Position numbers and translations under genes: made by a program. A DNA stretch of 64,000 nucleotides from Treponema sp. (GTDB taxonomy: Bacteria; Spirochaetota; Spirochaetia; Treponematales; Treponemataceae): contig JAFXWC010000038.1 in assembly GCA_017534445.1 (NCBI GenBank), positions 62,001 through 126,000 of the forward strand, written 5' to 3'. Below are positions 28,014-35,581 of this stretch, piece by piece. The notes beneath the pieces were generated by a model, which saw nothing but the letters and a program-made list of their open reading frames with translations, did no database searches and was not told where the DNA came from. Within the stretch, counting starts at the first letter, position 1, and every line of letters begins with the position of its first letter.

Positions 28014-28670
28014 TTAACCGACATTCGCAAAAAAAGAAACCGTCATCTGGTCAAGGTCTTTAAGCACCAAGGAATTTTCCGGCAGGGCAAAGAGCTCCCC
28101 TTCGCCGGAAGCAGGATTCTGCATTACAAGAATCTTCCGCTCAACAAGATAGTCACAGAGCAAGTCCTGAAGGACAGATGAATACCTCTTTGCAAGATCC
28201 ATAACCTCGTTCTTGGAAACAAGCGCAATCTTTTCCGCCTCGCCCAAAAGCTCAAGGATATGCACCACCTGGGAACAAAGGCGCTGTGAGCATTCCTTTG
28301 CAACAGCCGCACTCTTTGCGCAGAAAAATTTCTGGCTGTGGACAAAGGTGTAAATCTGGAAAAGGGGCTCCTGGGTGTGCATCTTAAAAAAGCTCCTTGC
28401 AATTCCCTTAAAAACTGCTGCAGCCGGATACTTTTGCACAAGCTCCCGAATGTTGTTGGGAACAAAAGAAAGTGCCCTCATGTAGTCCGCACAAAAATCC
28501 GTTGTTTTTGCAACAATGTCTTCTCTGCCTGTAAAATGGTTGTAAAGCGAAGCCTTCTTTACGCCAAGCGCACCCGCAATATCCGAAAGACTAGCCGCCC
28601 CCGCAGAATAGGTAAAAGAGGCGTTCAGCATAGCCATTATTATCGATTCCCTAGAAAGTTTCTTCTCCAT
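28014..28670 (-). CDS. TetR/AcrR-family transcriptional regulator
   Basis: A 218-aa repressor. The N-terminal 60 residues hold the TetR helix-turn-helix (SLSDIAGALGVKKASLYNHF); the rest is a ligand-binding domain with several Cys. Its own promoter overlaps a CTAAC-N4-GTTAG palindrome, so it is probably autoregulated, and the divergent lipoprotein-ridA promoter lies within about 70 bp. Ligand unknown. Confidence 0.9.
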   Translation of the reverse strand: MEKKLSRESIIMAMLNASFTYSAGAASLSDIAGALGVKKASLYNHFTGREDIVAKTTDFCADYMRALSFVPNNIRELVQKYPAAAVFKGIARSFFKMHTQEPLFQIYTFVHSQKFFCAKSAAVAKECSQRLCSQVVHILELLGEAEKIALVSKNEVMDLAKRYSSVLQDLLCDYLVERKILVMQNPASGEGELFALPENSLVLKDLDQMTVSFFANVG

Positions 28671-28679
28671 AAAATCCGC

Positions 28680-28693
28680 CTAACACTCGTTAG
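28680..28693. promoter_or_regulatory. Putative TetR operator
   Basis: CTAACACTCGTTAG is a perfect 5-bp palindrome with a 4-bp centre, placed at the expected transcription start of the TetR gene and about 20 nt before its ATG. Confidence 0.55.
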
Positions 28694-28696
28694 TCA

Positions 28697-28725
28697 ACTA
28701 TACACCAATTCCCCTCCCCTGTCCA
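28697..28725 (-). promoter_or_regulatory. Promoter of the TetR gene
   Basis: The minus strand has TGGACA, 17 nt, TATAGT, directly upstream of the operator palindrome. Confidence 0.65.
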
Positions 28726-28736
28726 GACTCGTAACC

Positions 28737-28765
28737 TTTACAAAACAAATTCATTTCTATAATAT
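28737..28765 (+). promoter_or_regulatory. Promoter of the lipoprotein-ridA operon
   Basis: TTTACA, 17 nt, TAATAT (a TATAAT at 28758-28763 overlaps with a 15-nt spacer). It is back to back with the TetR promoter. Confidence 0.5.
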
Positions 28766-28793
28766 ATATCCAATCAATATGGAGAATAAAAAA

Positions 28794-29591
28794 ATGAAGC
28801 ATTCTATTTTCTTAGCAACAGCTGCATTCACGCTCGCAGCCACATTTCTTTCCTGCGCAAGCTCCAAAAAACTTGAATCCGATTCTTATGGTGAAGAAGA
28901 AGAAGTGCAGGTATCACAAATTTCCGTTAACCAGTCACAAAAGAAGCTGGACGGTGACCACTACAGCCCAGAAAAACTTTCTGGCAGCGACCGCACATTC
29001 GGCCAAAAGCTCTTTAACCTGAACAAATATGCAAAACTGGACAACTTTACCCTTTACGCAAAGCCAGTTTTGGGTGGACTTGGAACCCGCAAGGGAACGC
29101 TCATCTACCGCGAAGGCACAGACATTGCTGGCTTTGAGTGCTACTACGACTCATGCGCATACGCAGTTCAGTTTGCAAAGGCAGAACGCAACGCCCTCAT
29201 CAAGGCATTTGAACGCTACAAAAAGGACTTTGACGAAAAAAAGCTTGACCGCAAGGACAGCAAAAGCCGCCAGGCATACGGATTCGTTGGTGGTTACGAA
29301 GACTTTGGCAACATTTCGGCTTCAATGCAGTACTACTGCAAACCAAAGATCTACTTTGGCTACAACTTTGTAAGCGGAAACCCCTACTTCTGCATCTACG
29401 TCAAGAAAGCAGAAAACCTTGCCGTGGACCAAAAGAAGGAAGGTGGCTTCAAAGAGACAGTTGACCAGTCCTACTACTTTACAAAGGCCCAGGCTACAGT
29501 TCTCTGTGACTTCCTTTCCGATGAAAACATAAATGCCCTTAAGGCAGGCACAACAGTTCCAGCTGAACTCCAGGAAAACGACAACTACTAA
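28794..29591 (+). CDS. Lipoprotein of unknown function
   Basis: A 265-aa protein I do not recognise. Signal peptide with lipobox FLSCA (Cys21), an acidic spacer with EEEE, then a compact domain rich in Tyr, Lys and Phe (YDSCAYAVQFAKAERNALIKA). The ATG at 28794 is chosen because GGAG stands 9 nt upstream and the signal peptide starts there; an ATG at 28779 precedes the ribosome site. The stop overlaps the ridA ATG by 1 nt, so the two are co-translated. Confidence 0.75.
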   Translation: MKHSIFLATAAFTLAATFLSCASSKKLESDSYGEEEEVQVSQISVNQSQKKLDGDHYSPEKLSGSDRTFGQKLFNLNKYAKLDNFTLYAKPVLGGLGTRKGTLIYREGTDIAGFECYYDSCAYAVQFAKAERNALIKAFERYKKDFDEKKLDRKDSKSRQAYGFVGGYEDFGNISASMQYYCKPKIYFGYNFVSGNPYFCIYVKKAENLAVDQKKEGGFKETVDQSYYFTKAQATVLCDFLSDENINALKAGTTVPAELQENDNY

Positions 29592-29962
29592 TGAAAACTG
29601 TTTCAACTACAAAGGCACCGGAAGCTATCGGCCCCTATTCACAGGCAAAAATCATAAACGGATTTGTGTTCTGTTCGGGGCAGATTCCAATCAATCCGGC
29701 AACAGGAGCAATAGACGCTTCTTCAATAGCGGATCAGACAAGACAGGCTTGTCTTAACGTAAAGGCACTTTTGGAAGCGGCAGGCTCAAGCTTGGAAAAA
29801 GTTATAAAAACAACTTGCTTTTTGGCAAACATGGACGACTTTGCGGCCTTTAATTCTGTCTACGCAGAATATTTTACAGGAAAACCTGCAAGAAGCTGCG
29901 TAGCGGTAAAGGACATTCCCAAGGGAGCTCTTTGCGAAATAGAGGTTATTGCAGAAGCCTAA
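29591..29962 (+). CDS. ridA: RidA family enamine/imine deaminase
   Basis: A 123-aa protein that hydrolyses reactive 2-aminoacrylate-type enamines to ammonia and ketoacid. The family motifs are AIGPYSQA near the start, FCSGQIPINPATG, KTTCFLANMDDF and the C-terminal PARSCVAVKDIPKGALCEIEVIA with the substrate-anchoring Arg in PARS. It overlaps the upstream lipoprotein gene by 1 nt. Confidence 0.95.
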   Translation: MKTVSTTKAPEAIGPYSQAKIINGFVFCSGQIPINPATGAIDASSIADQTRQACLNVKALLEAAGSSLEKVIKTTCFLANMDDFAAFNSVYAEYFTGKPARSCVAVKDIPKGALCEIEVIAEA

Positions 29963-30015
29963 GCTGCTGTGACTGATGATTTTAGCAAGGGCAACTTTCT
30001 CTTGTGCAAATAAAG

Positions 30016-30120
30016 CCTACCCCCGATTGGAAGGGTGGCGCAGCCAGACCGCCGCAAGGCGGGCCGGAGCGAAAGCAGTTCTCGCAACGAAGTTTCAAGC
30101 GGCCCTGGAAAGCGGGTTAT
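30016..30120 (+). repeat. Intergenic repeat, family A copy A3
   Basis: Starts CCTACCCCCGATTGGAAGGG, then TGGCGCAGCCAGACCGCC, GGCGGGCCGGAGCGAAAG and a 40-nt stretch not shared with A2, ending CTGGAAAGCGGGTTAT. It lies between ridA and azlCD, both on the plus strand. Closest relative is A2 at 62701-62780 (opposite orientation). Confidence 0.85.
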
Positions 30121-30158
30121 CAGATAAAAGTTGATCCAGAAAAAAAGAAAAACTCTTA

Positions 30159-30187
30159 TTGAAAAAAAGGGCGAGTTAAAATATACT
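30159..30187 (+). promoter_or_regulatory. Promoter of azlCD (leaderless)
   Basis: TTGAAA, 17 nt, TATACT; the -10 ends 7 nt before the ATG, so the transcript should start at or beside the start codon. No Shine-Dalgarno sequence is present. Confidence 0.75.
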
Positions 30188-30194
30188 GTCGCAC

Positions 30195-31412
30195 ATGAAC
30201 AAAGCTATTGCACGAGAAGCCGCATCACACACAACACCCATTTTCTTTGGCTACATGGCAATTGGAATTCCGCTGGGGCTAATGGTTGTTAACGCAGGCT
30301 ACCCCTGGTGGCTCTCGCTTGTAATGGGCCTTTTTATGTACAGCGGTGCAGGTGAATACGTTGCAATAGGGCTCTTTGCGGCTGGAGCAAGTCTTGCCGA
30401 AATTGCCATAACAGAATTCTTTGTAAACATAAGGCACATCGTATACGGTCTTTCGCTAATAGAAAAATGCCGAGGAACCCGACGATGGAAGCCCTTCATA
30501 ATCTACTGGCTTACGGACGAAACTTATGCCCTTCTGTGCTCAACGGAAATTCCTGCCAGGGCAGAAAAAGGCCCCTTCCTTGGAACAATAGCCTTCCTTG
30601 ATTTTTTTTACTGGGTGCTTGGAAGCGTCATCGGGGCTTTGGCATGCAACGTCCTTCAGCACTTTAACCTTGCCCAGTATCTTAACGGTGTCGACTTTGC
30701 GCTTTCTGCCTTGTTTGCGGTAATCCTTTGCGGGCAGATTGGGGGCGGAATTTTAGAAGCAAAAAAAGCCGGAAAAGCTGGGACTGCAAAATCCATCCTT
30801 GAACCCTTTGTGCCAGTTGCAATTGGAATTGCCACCTGCGTACTTGCGGTCCTTCTTTTTAAGGTTGGACTTGTGCCTTCCTCAAACATAATTTTTCTTT
30901 CTATATTAATGGGAATTGCGCTAATCGTTATTTTTAGGGGTATAGCATTCTATTCGGAAAGGGAGCAGTCTGCAAAGACGGCAATTCTCATAGCTCTTTC
31001 TGCAATGATTCTGGCAGGCATTGTATTTGCGGCAGGACTTTTCCAGATTAAGACTTCGGGAAGTGTGGATTCAGCCATAAAAGAAAAGCTTCCGCTTGCA
31101 CTTGTAATAGTTGCAATTTTTATCTGCGGGGCAATCATTTTCTTTGAGCGCTCATTTTCTTTCCTTTTGTTCAGCAGGAAAGAACCACCGCCACTTATAA
31201 AGTTCATAGAAAAATACATACCTTCAATGATAATTGCAATCCTTCTGGTCTACTGCTTTAAGGACATAAACTTTGCCCTTTTTCCATACGGACTTCCGGC
31301 TTTTGCAGGGCTTGCCTTTGCACTTGTCGTAAACCTTTTGGTAAAAAATTCAATGGTCAGCATATTCGGAGCAACTGCACTCTACATGATTCTTTCTGCG
31401 TTTTTGGTTTGA
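30195..31412 (+). CDS. azlCD: Fused AzlC-AzlD branched-chain amino-acid exporter
   Basis: An integral membrane protein of 405 aa. Residues 1-235 match AzlC (PIFFGYMAIGIPLGLMV, GLFMYSGAGEYVAIGL, EFFVNIRHIVYGLSL). After a ~60-residue hydrophobic connector, residues 300-405 match AzlD (FFERSFSFLLF, PPPLIKFIEKYIPSMIIAIL, LVYCFKDI, SIFGATALYMIL). In most bacteria these are two adjacent genes whose products act together to export Leu/Ile/Val or analogues, so the fusion is unusual. It has its own leaderless promoter. Confidence 0.82.
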   Translation: MNKAIAREAASHTTPIFFGYMAIGIPLGLMVVNAGYPWWLSLVMGLFMYSGAGEYVAIGLFAAGASLAEIAITEFFVNIRHIVYGLSLIEKCRGTRRWKPFIIYWLTDETYALLCSTEIPARAEKGPFLGTIAFLDFFYWVLGSVIGALACNVLQHFNLAQYLNGVDFALSALFAVILCGQIGGGILEAKKAGKAGTAKSILEPFVPVAIGIATCVLAVLLFKVGLVPSSNIIFLSILMGIALIVIFRGIAFYSEREQSAKTAILIALSAMILAGIVFAAGLFQIKTSGSVDSAIKEKLPLALVIVAIFICGAIIFFERSFSFLLFSRKEPPPLIKFIEKYIPSMIIAILLVYCFKDINFALFPYGLPAFAGLAFALVVNLLVKNSMVSIFGATALYMILSAFLV

Positions 31413-31430
31413 AAAAAGTTGGGGCAAGGC

Positions 31431-33389
31431 CTACTCTCCCTTTACTATACGCAGAATGTCCTTCCAGAAGCGTTGGGCCTTTGCCTCTCCAATTCCGTAA
31501 CAATCCATTAGCTGGGGCAAAGCAGTTGGCTTTCTGCTGGCAATGTCGTAAAGAGTCTTGTCTCCAAAAATAACGTAGGGAGGAACATTCATCTCGTCCG
31601 CGACTTTTCTTCTCCATGAGCGGAGGCTGTCCGCTATGCGCAGGGCCTCGTCGTCGTTAGCAATGTCATCGGCAGTCTTGGTCTTTTTCTTTGGAAATGA
31701 AATGACAGGGCTGGCCTTTTTTCCGCTGAATTCAACCGGCAAAAAAACAGGCTTTCTGTTCTTTAGGGCATCAAGGCCAAGTTCCGTTATTGCAAGAGTG
31801 CCGTAGTCTCCGCATTTTTCTATGTAGCCAGAAGCTATAAGGCAAGAGTTTAGCTCCATCCAGTCTTGTTTGCTAAGTTCACGCCCTATTCCCCAAGTGG
31901 AAAGCTGGTCGTCTCCGTTTTCAATTATGCGCTTGTTCTTTGAGCCAAGAAGAACGTCTATTACATAAGCCGCACCAAACCTTTGCCTTGTGCGCGCTAT
32001 GCAGGAAAGATACTTCTGGAATGGAAGGGTAACATCAGAATTCTTTATTCCGCCCCGCGAACAGATGTCACAGCAACAGTCCTTGTCGCCACTTGCTTCC
32101 ATGTAGGGTTCGCCAAAATAAGAAAGAAGCTGTTGCCGCCTGCATGTCTTTGCCTCCGCATAGGAAACCATTCCCTGCAAAAGTTTTTCAGCCTTCTGTG
32201 GATCCGCACTGTCTTCAAAAAAATAGCGAATCTTGTGCAAATCCCCGTAGCTGTAAAGAAGAAGAGCGGTAGCAGGAAGCCCGTCCCTTCCCGCACGGCC
32301 AATTTCCTGGTAGTACTGCTCAATGGACTTGGGCATGTCGTAGTGAAGGACAAAACGCACATTGGGCTTGTTTATTCCCATCCCAAAGGCAAGGGTTGCA
32401 ACCATAACATCCACTTTATCCTGAATAAAAAGCTTCTGGTGCTGGCTGCGTTCATCGTCGCTAAGCCCCGCATGGTAGTTGAGCACGCTAAAATTCTTAT
32501 GGGCAAGCTTTTCGGTAAGCTCATCAACCTGCCTTCTGCTAAAGCAATAAATTATTCCGCTTTCTCCCTTGTGCTCAAGAAGGAAGTTCTGTGTCTGCTC
32601 AAAGGGATTGCTCTTTTTGCGTACGTCCAGAAAAAGATTGGGCCTGTTAAAGCTAGCAACAAGAACCGCAGGATTTTCCAGACGCAAGTGCTTTACAATG
32701 TCACCCTGAACCTGCTTGGTTGCGGTAGCGGTAAGGGCAAGACAGACCGCGCTAGGAAACTGCTCCCTTATACAGGCAATCTCCATGTAGTCCGGGCGGA
32801 AGTCATGCCCCCATTCGCTTACACAATGAGCCTCGTCTATGGTGATGCAGGAAAGCTCCACTTTTTCCGAATGAAGGATGTCCTGGATGCGGCTGGTGCC
32901 AAGACCTTCCGGCGAAACATACAAAAGCTTAACCTTGCCCTGCCTTATAAGATTCATCTTCTGAACGTATTCACCCCACTCAAGTGATGAATTAAGGAAT
33001 ACGGCAGGAATACCCCAAGCCTCCAGCTGAGAAACCTGGTCCTGCATAAGGGCTATAAGCGGGGAAACAACAACCGTAAGCCCCGGAAGCAAAAGAGCCG
33101 GTATCTGGTAGCAAAGGGACTTTCCACCGCCTGTTGGCATAACGGCAAGAGTGTCCCTTCCGTCAAGAACATTCGCAATAACCTCTTTTTGCAGCGGGCG
33201 GAATGAGTCGTAGCCAAAAATTGATTTTAATACCTGTTCCGGCGTCTTGTTCTCACCAATGGAAAATGTGTCGGTAACGCCTGTTTCCAAAGAGTTGGCT
33301 TGGCAGCAATCCTCCACATACAAACCTTCGTCTGCATCTGAGGAAAAAAGCAGTGATGCCTGAGAGGAAATATCCCTGATGTGTGACAT
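31431..33389 (-). CDS. recQ: ATP-dependent DNA helicase RecQ
   Basis: A 3'-5' helicase for recombinational repair and fork restart; 652 aa. It has motif 0 and Walker A (GYDSFRPLQ, PTGGGKSLCYQ), DEAH (TIDEAHCVSEWGHDFRP), SFNRPNL, motif VI (QEIGRAGRDG), the RQC zinc cysteines (CRRQQLLSYFGE, CCCDIC) and a C-terminal HRDC domain (IFGDKTLYDIASRKPTAL). The ATG at 33389 is preferred over 33416: TATAAT ends 6 nt upstream of it, which would leave the upper ATG outside the mRNA. Confidence 0.95.
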   Translation of the reverse strand: MSHIRDISSQASLLFSSDADEGLYVEDCCQANSLETGVTDTFSIGENKTPEQVLKSIFGYDSFRPLQKEVIANVLDGRDTLAVMPTGGGKSLCYQIPALLLPGLTVVVSPLIALMQDQVSQLEAWGIPAVFLNSSLEWGEYVQKMNLIRQGKVKLLYVSPEGLGTSRIQDILHSEKVELSCITIDEAHCVSEWGHDFRPDYMEIACIREQFPSAVCLALTATATKQVQGDIVKHLRLENPAVLVASFNRPNLFLDVRKKSNPFEQTQNFLLEHKGESGIIYCFSRRQVDELTEKLAHKNFSVLNYHAGLSDDERSQHQKLFIQDKVDVMVATLAFGMGINKPNVRFVLHYDMPKSIEQYYQEIGRAGRDGLPATALLLYSYGDLHKIRYFFEDSADPQKAEKLLQGMVSYAEAKTCRRQQLLSYFGEPYMEASGDKDCCCDICSRGGIKNSDVTLPFQKYLSCIARTRQRFGAAYVIDVLLGSKNKRIIENGDDQLSTWGIGRELSKQDWMELNSCLIASGYIEKCGDYGTLAITELGLDALKNRKPVFLPVEFSGKKASPVISFPKKKTKTADDIANDDEALRIADSLRSWRRKVADEMNVPPYVIFGDKTLYDIASRKPTALPQLMDCYGIGEAKAQRFWKDILRIVKGE

Positions 33390-33395
33390 GATAAG

Positions 33396-33401
33396 ATTAT
33401 A
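33396..33401 (-). promoter_or_regulatory. -10 element of recQ (leaderless)
   Basis: The minus strand reads TATAAT, then CTTATC, then ATG. Confidence 0.6.
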
Positions 33402-33463
33402 GTGAAGTTCCGTCATTTGTTAAACCCTAAACTTATTCCCCCTAAAATTATTTGTCTGCCCCC

Positions 33464-33492
33464 TTGAACAAAGAAAATCATTCTGCTATACT
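33464..33492 (+). promoter_or_regulatory. Promoter of tRNA-Leu
   Basis: TTGAAC, 17 nt, TATACT, ending 10 nt before the tRNA 5' end. Confidence 0.75.
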
Positions 33493-33502
33493 ATTAACAC
33501 TT

Positions 33503-33585
33503 GCCGGCTTGGTGGAATGGTAGACACGAAAGACTCAAAATCTTTTGCGCGCGAGCGTGTCTGAGTTCAAGTCTCAGAGCCGGTA
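33503..33585 (+). tRNA. tRNA-Leu (anticodon CAA)
   Basis: A class II tRNA of 83 nt. The acceptor arms GCCGGCT/AGCCGGT pair (G-U at the end), the anticodon stem is AAAGA/TCTTT with loop CTCAAAA giving CAA, a GC-rich variable arm follows, and the T arm is CTGAG-TTCAAGT-CTCAG. Reads UUG codons. The 3' CCA is not encoded. It has its own promoter and terminator. Confidence 0.95.
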
Positions 33586-33590
33586 AAGCA

Positions 33591-33618
33591 ACCGGTGCTT
33601 TTGCATCGGTTTTTTTTT
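33591..33618 (+). terminator. Terminator of tRNA-Leu
   Basis: Stem ACCGGTGC/GCATCGGT (one G-U) with a TTTT loop, followed by eight T. Confidence 0.88.
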
Positions 33619-33654
33619 GCCCGGTCAGAAAAAGTCTAAATCACGGCAAGACCC

Positions 33655-35316
33655 CTAGGCAAGAATTCCCCCTTCGCACTTCCTGTAGGCAACGGCTTCC
33701 TGCATGGCCTGTCCGTCTATTTCCCCAGCCCCATTTATATCCGAAATGGTCCTTGCAATCTTTATGCAGCTGCTAACAGCCCTTGGTGAAAAGTCATAGC
33801 GTGAGGCCGCCGCATCAAGAATTTCTTTTGCCTGCAAAGACAGTTTGCAAAAGCGCGAAACTTCCTCCGGCGAAAGCTTTGCATTCTTCTTTCCCTGCCT
33901 GTCACGCTGAATGGTTACCGCCTTGGCAACCCCCAGCCTAAGCTCCTCCAAAGAAAACCTTTTTCCATCATCATCCTTGGCTTTAGAACTACTAACTTGA
34001 ACCCTAATGTCTATCCTGTCCAGCAAGGGCCCCGAAAACTTCTTCCAGTACTGCTCAACTGAACGCGCAGAGCAAAGGCACAGCTTGTCCCTGGAACCGT
34101 AAAAACCGCAGGGGCATGGATTTGTGGCAAGCAAGAGCTGAAAGTCAGCCGGAAAAGTTGTAGCCCTACCCGCCCGGCTAAGAGTTATCCTTCCGCTCTC
34201 CAAAGGAACCCTTAGCATCTGGAGCACACTAGTACGGAATTCAGCCGCCTCGTCCAAGAAAAGCACCCCGTTGTGGGCAAGCGTTATCTCGCCCGGTGAA
34301 CATCGGGGCCCACCACCACAGATTCCCTCTATGCTTGCCGTCTGATGCGGCATACGGAAAGGTGCAATCCTAACAAGAGGATTCTCTGGCGGCAAAAGAC
34401 CGGCAATCGAATAAATGCGGGTAACACTCTGGGCTTCTTCCAAAGTAAGCAGTGGCATAAGCGAAGGAAAGCGCTGCAAAGACAAAGTCTTACCGCAACC
34501 AGGAGGCCCAAAAGCAAGAAGATTGTGCCCGCCTGCCGCCGCAACCTGAAGGGCCCTGGTCAAAAAGCCCTGCCCCCTTGCGGCCGTTATGTCTGCCTCA
34601 TCACCCGCACGGGAAAACCAAACGCCAGAAACCTTAACCGCACCCTTTGGCAAAAGACCTTCCTCCCCCTGCCCAGAAGCAAAAGCCTTTCCGGTAAAAG
34701 CATCCTTATTGGAAAGCGCATAAAAAGCCTCGGTAAGATTCCTTACGCCAAAAACCCTGCTACCGTTAACCTCACGCGCCTCCTTGGCATTTGCTTCTGG
34801 AACAATACAAAGCTGAACCCCGCCAGCCACCGCCGTAGAAACCGCCGCATGAATTCCGCGCACAGGCCTAACCGCACCGTTAAGCTCAAGCTCCCCCATA
34901 ACAAGCACGCTGTCCCCGCAATCCTTATCCGCCCCCACATCCGGTTCCGCGGCCACAGCAGAAGAATCATCCTCAGTTCCACCGCCATCATCAAAAGCAA
35001 CAGCAGCAGAAGAAGAAGAAACCCTTTCCCTAGAATCAAGAACCTTCTTTGCACTCAGAACCGCAAGCGCAACCGCAAGATCAAAACCCGCCCCCTCCTT
35101 CTTTAGGTCAGCCGGCGAAAGACTAATAAGCACACGTTCAGGCGGAAAATCAAAACCGCTGTTCCTTATGGCACTCCTCATCCGCTCGCGAGACTCCTTA
35201 ACCGCACCGTCCGCAAGTCCCACCATATCCACGGCAGGAATCCCCCTGCGAAGATCAACCTCCACGCTCACAAGCGACCCCTCATACCCAAACGGCGAAA
35301 AACTCAATATGTTCAT
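33655..35316 (-). CDS. comM: ComM/YifB family Mg-chelatase-like AAA ATPase
   Basis: A hexameric AAA+ helicase-like protein; ComM homologues promote branch migration during natural transformation. The 553-aa protein opens with a Lon-like domain (DMVGLADGAVKESRERM, LSPADLKKEGAGFDLA), has Walker A GPPGCGKTLS, a Walker B region FLDEAAEF, a CPCGFYG zinc-like loop and the ISDINGAG C-terminal motif. Residues 92-134 form a Ser/Ala/Asp-rich insert. The ATG at 35316 has AGGGAG 7 nt upstream; the longer ORF to 35430 is spurious. Whether this strain is naturally competent is unknown. Confidence 0.93.
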   Translation of the reverse strand: MNILSFSPFGYEGSLVSVEVDLRRGIPAVDMVGLADGAVKESRERMRSAIRNSGFDFPPERVLISLSPADLKKEGAGFDLAVALAVLSAKKVLDSRERVSSSSAAVAFDDGGGTEDDSSAVAAEPDVGADKDCGDSVLVMGELELNGAVRPVRGIHAAVSTAVAGGVQLCIVPEANAKEAREVNGSRVFGVRNLTEAFYALSNKDAFTGKAFASGQGEEGLLPKGAVKVSGVWFSRAGDEADITAARGQGFLTRALQVAAAGGHNLLAFGPPGCGKTLSLQRFPSLMPLLTLEEAQSVTRIYSIAGLLPPENPLVRIAPFRMPHQTASIEGICGGGPRCSPGEITLAHNGVLFLDEAAEFRTSVLQMLRVPLESGRITLSRAGRATTFPADFQLLLATNPCPCGFYGSRDKLCLCSARSVEQYWKKFSGPLLDRIDIRVQVSSSKAKDDDGKRFSLEELRLGVAKAVTIQRDRQGKKNAKLSPEEVSRFCKLSLQAKEILDAAASRYDFSPRAVSSCIKIARTISDINGAGEIDGQAMQEAVAYRKCEGGILA

Positions 35317-35450
35317 CTTTGCTCCCTTACATATACATTTGCCGTCAAAATTCAAAAAGGAACACATTTGCGCAATTTTTTTTTGATTTTTTTTGGAGCG
35401 GGCTTTTGTTTTTCCCGCGCCTTGCCACACAGGGCAAGGATGTCATTTGT

Positions 35451-35526
35451 TGCGGGCTTTCCGGGGTTCCGCTTGCGCTCCATAGCGCTTTCGCGCTACG
35501 GCTAACGCCGCCCCTACAATCCCAGC
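35451..35526 (-). repeat. Intergenic repeat, family A copy A7
   Basis: The plus strand reads GCGGGCTTTCCGGGGTTCC, GCTCCATAGCGCTTTCGCG, CTACGGCTAACGCCGCCCC, TACAATCCCAGC: the inverse of the A consensus. It has an AGCGC-TTTC-GCGCT hairpin at its centre. It lies in the divergent gap between comM and hsdM. Confidence 0.85.
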
Positions 35527-35566
35527 TAAGTCCCTTTGCAAAAAATATGCAGAACATCCGTTTTTG

Positions 35567-35575
35567 TGCTATACT
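35567..35575 (+). promoter_or_regulatory. Extended -10 of the hsdM operon (leaderless)
   Basis: TGCTATACT preceded by TG, then AAAAGA and the ATG at 35582. No ribosome-binding sequence precedes the ATG. Confidence 0.6.
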
Positions 35576-35581
35576 AAAAGA

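Noticed and set aside
28338..28793. N-terminal extension of the 28794 lipoprotein
   Set aside because: It is antisense to the TetR gene; the signal peptide and ribosome site place the start at 28794.
33655..35316. Magnesium chelatase for chlorophyll or cobalamin synthesis
   Set aside because: The Lon-like N-terminus and C-terminal motifs are those of ComM/YifB, and no other chelatase subunit is nearby.
35317..35430. Longer N-terminus for ComM
   Set aside because: The true N-terminus follows AGGGAG at 35316; upstream residues are Lys-rich and unlike the family.
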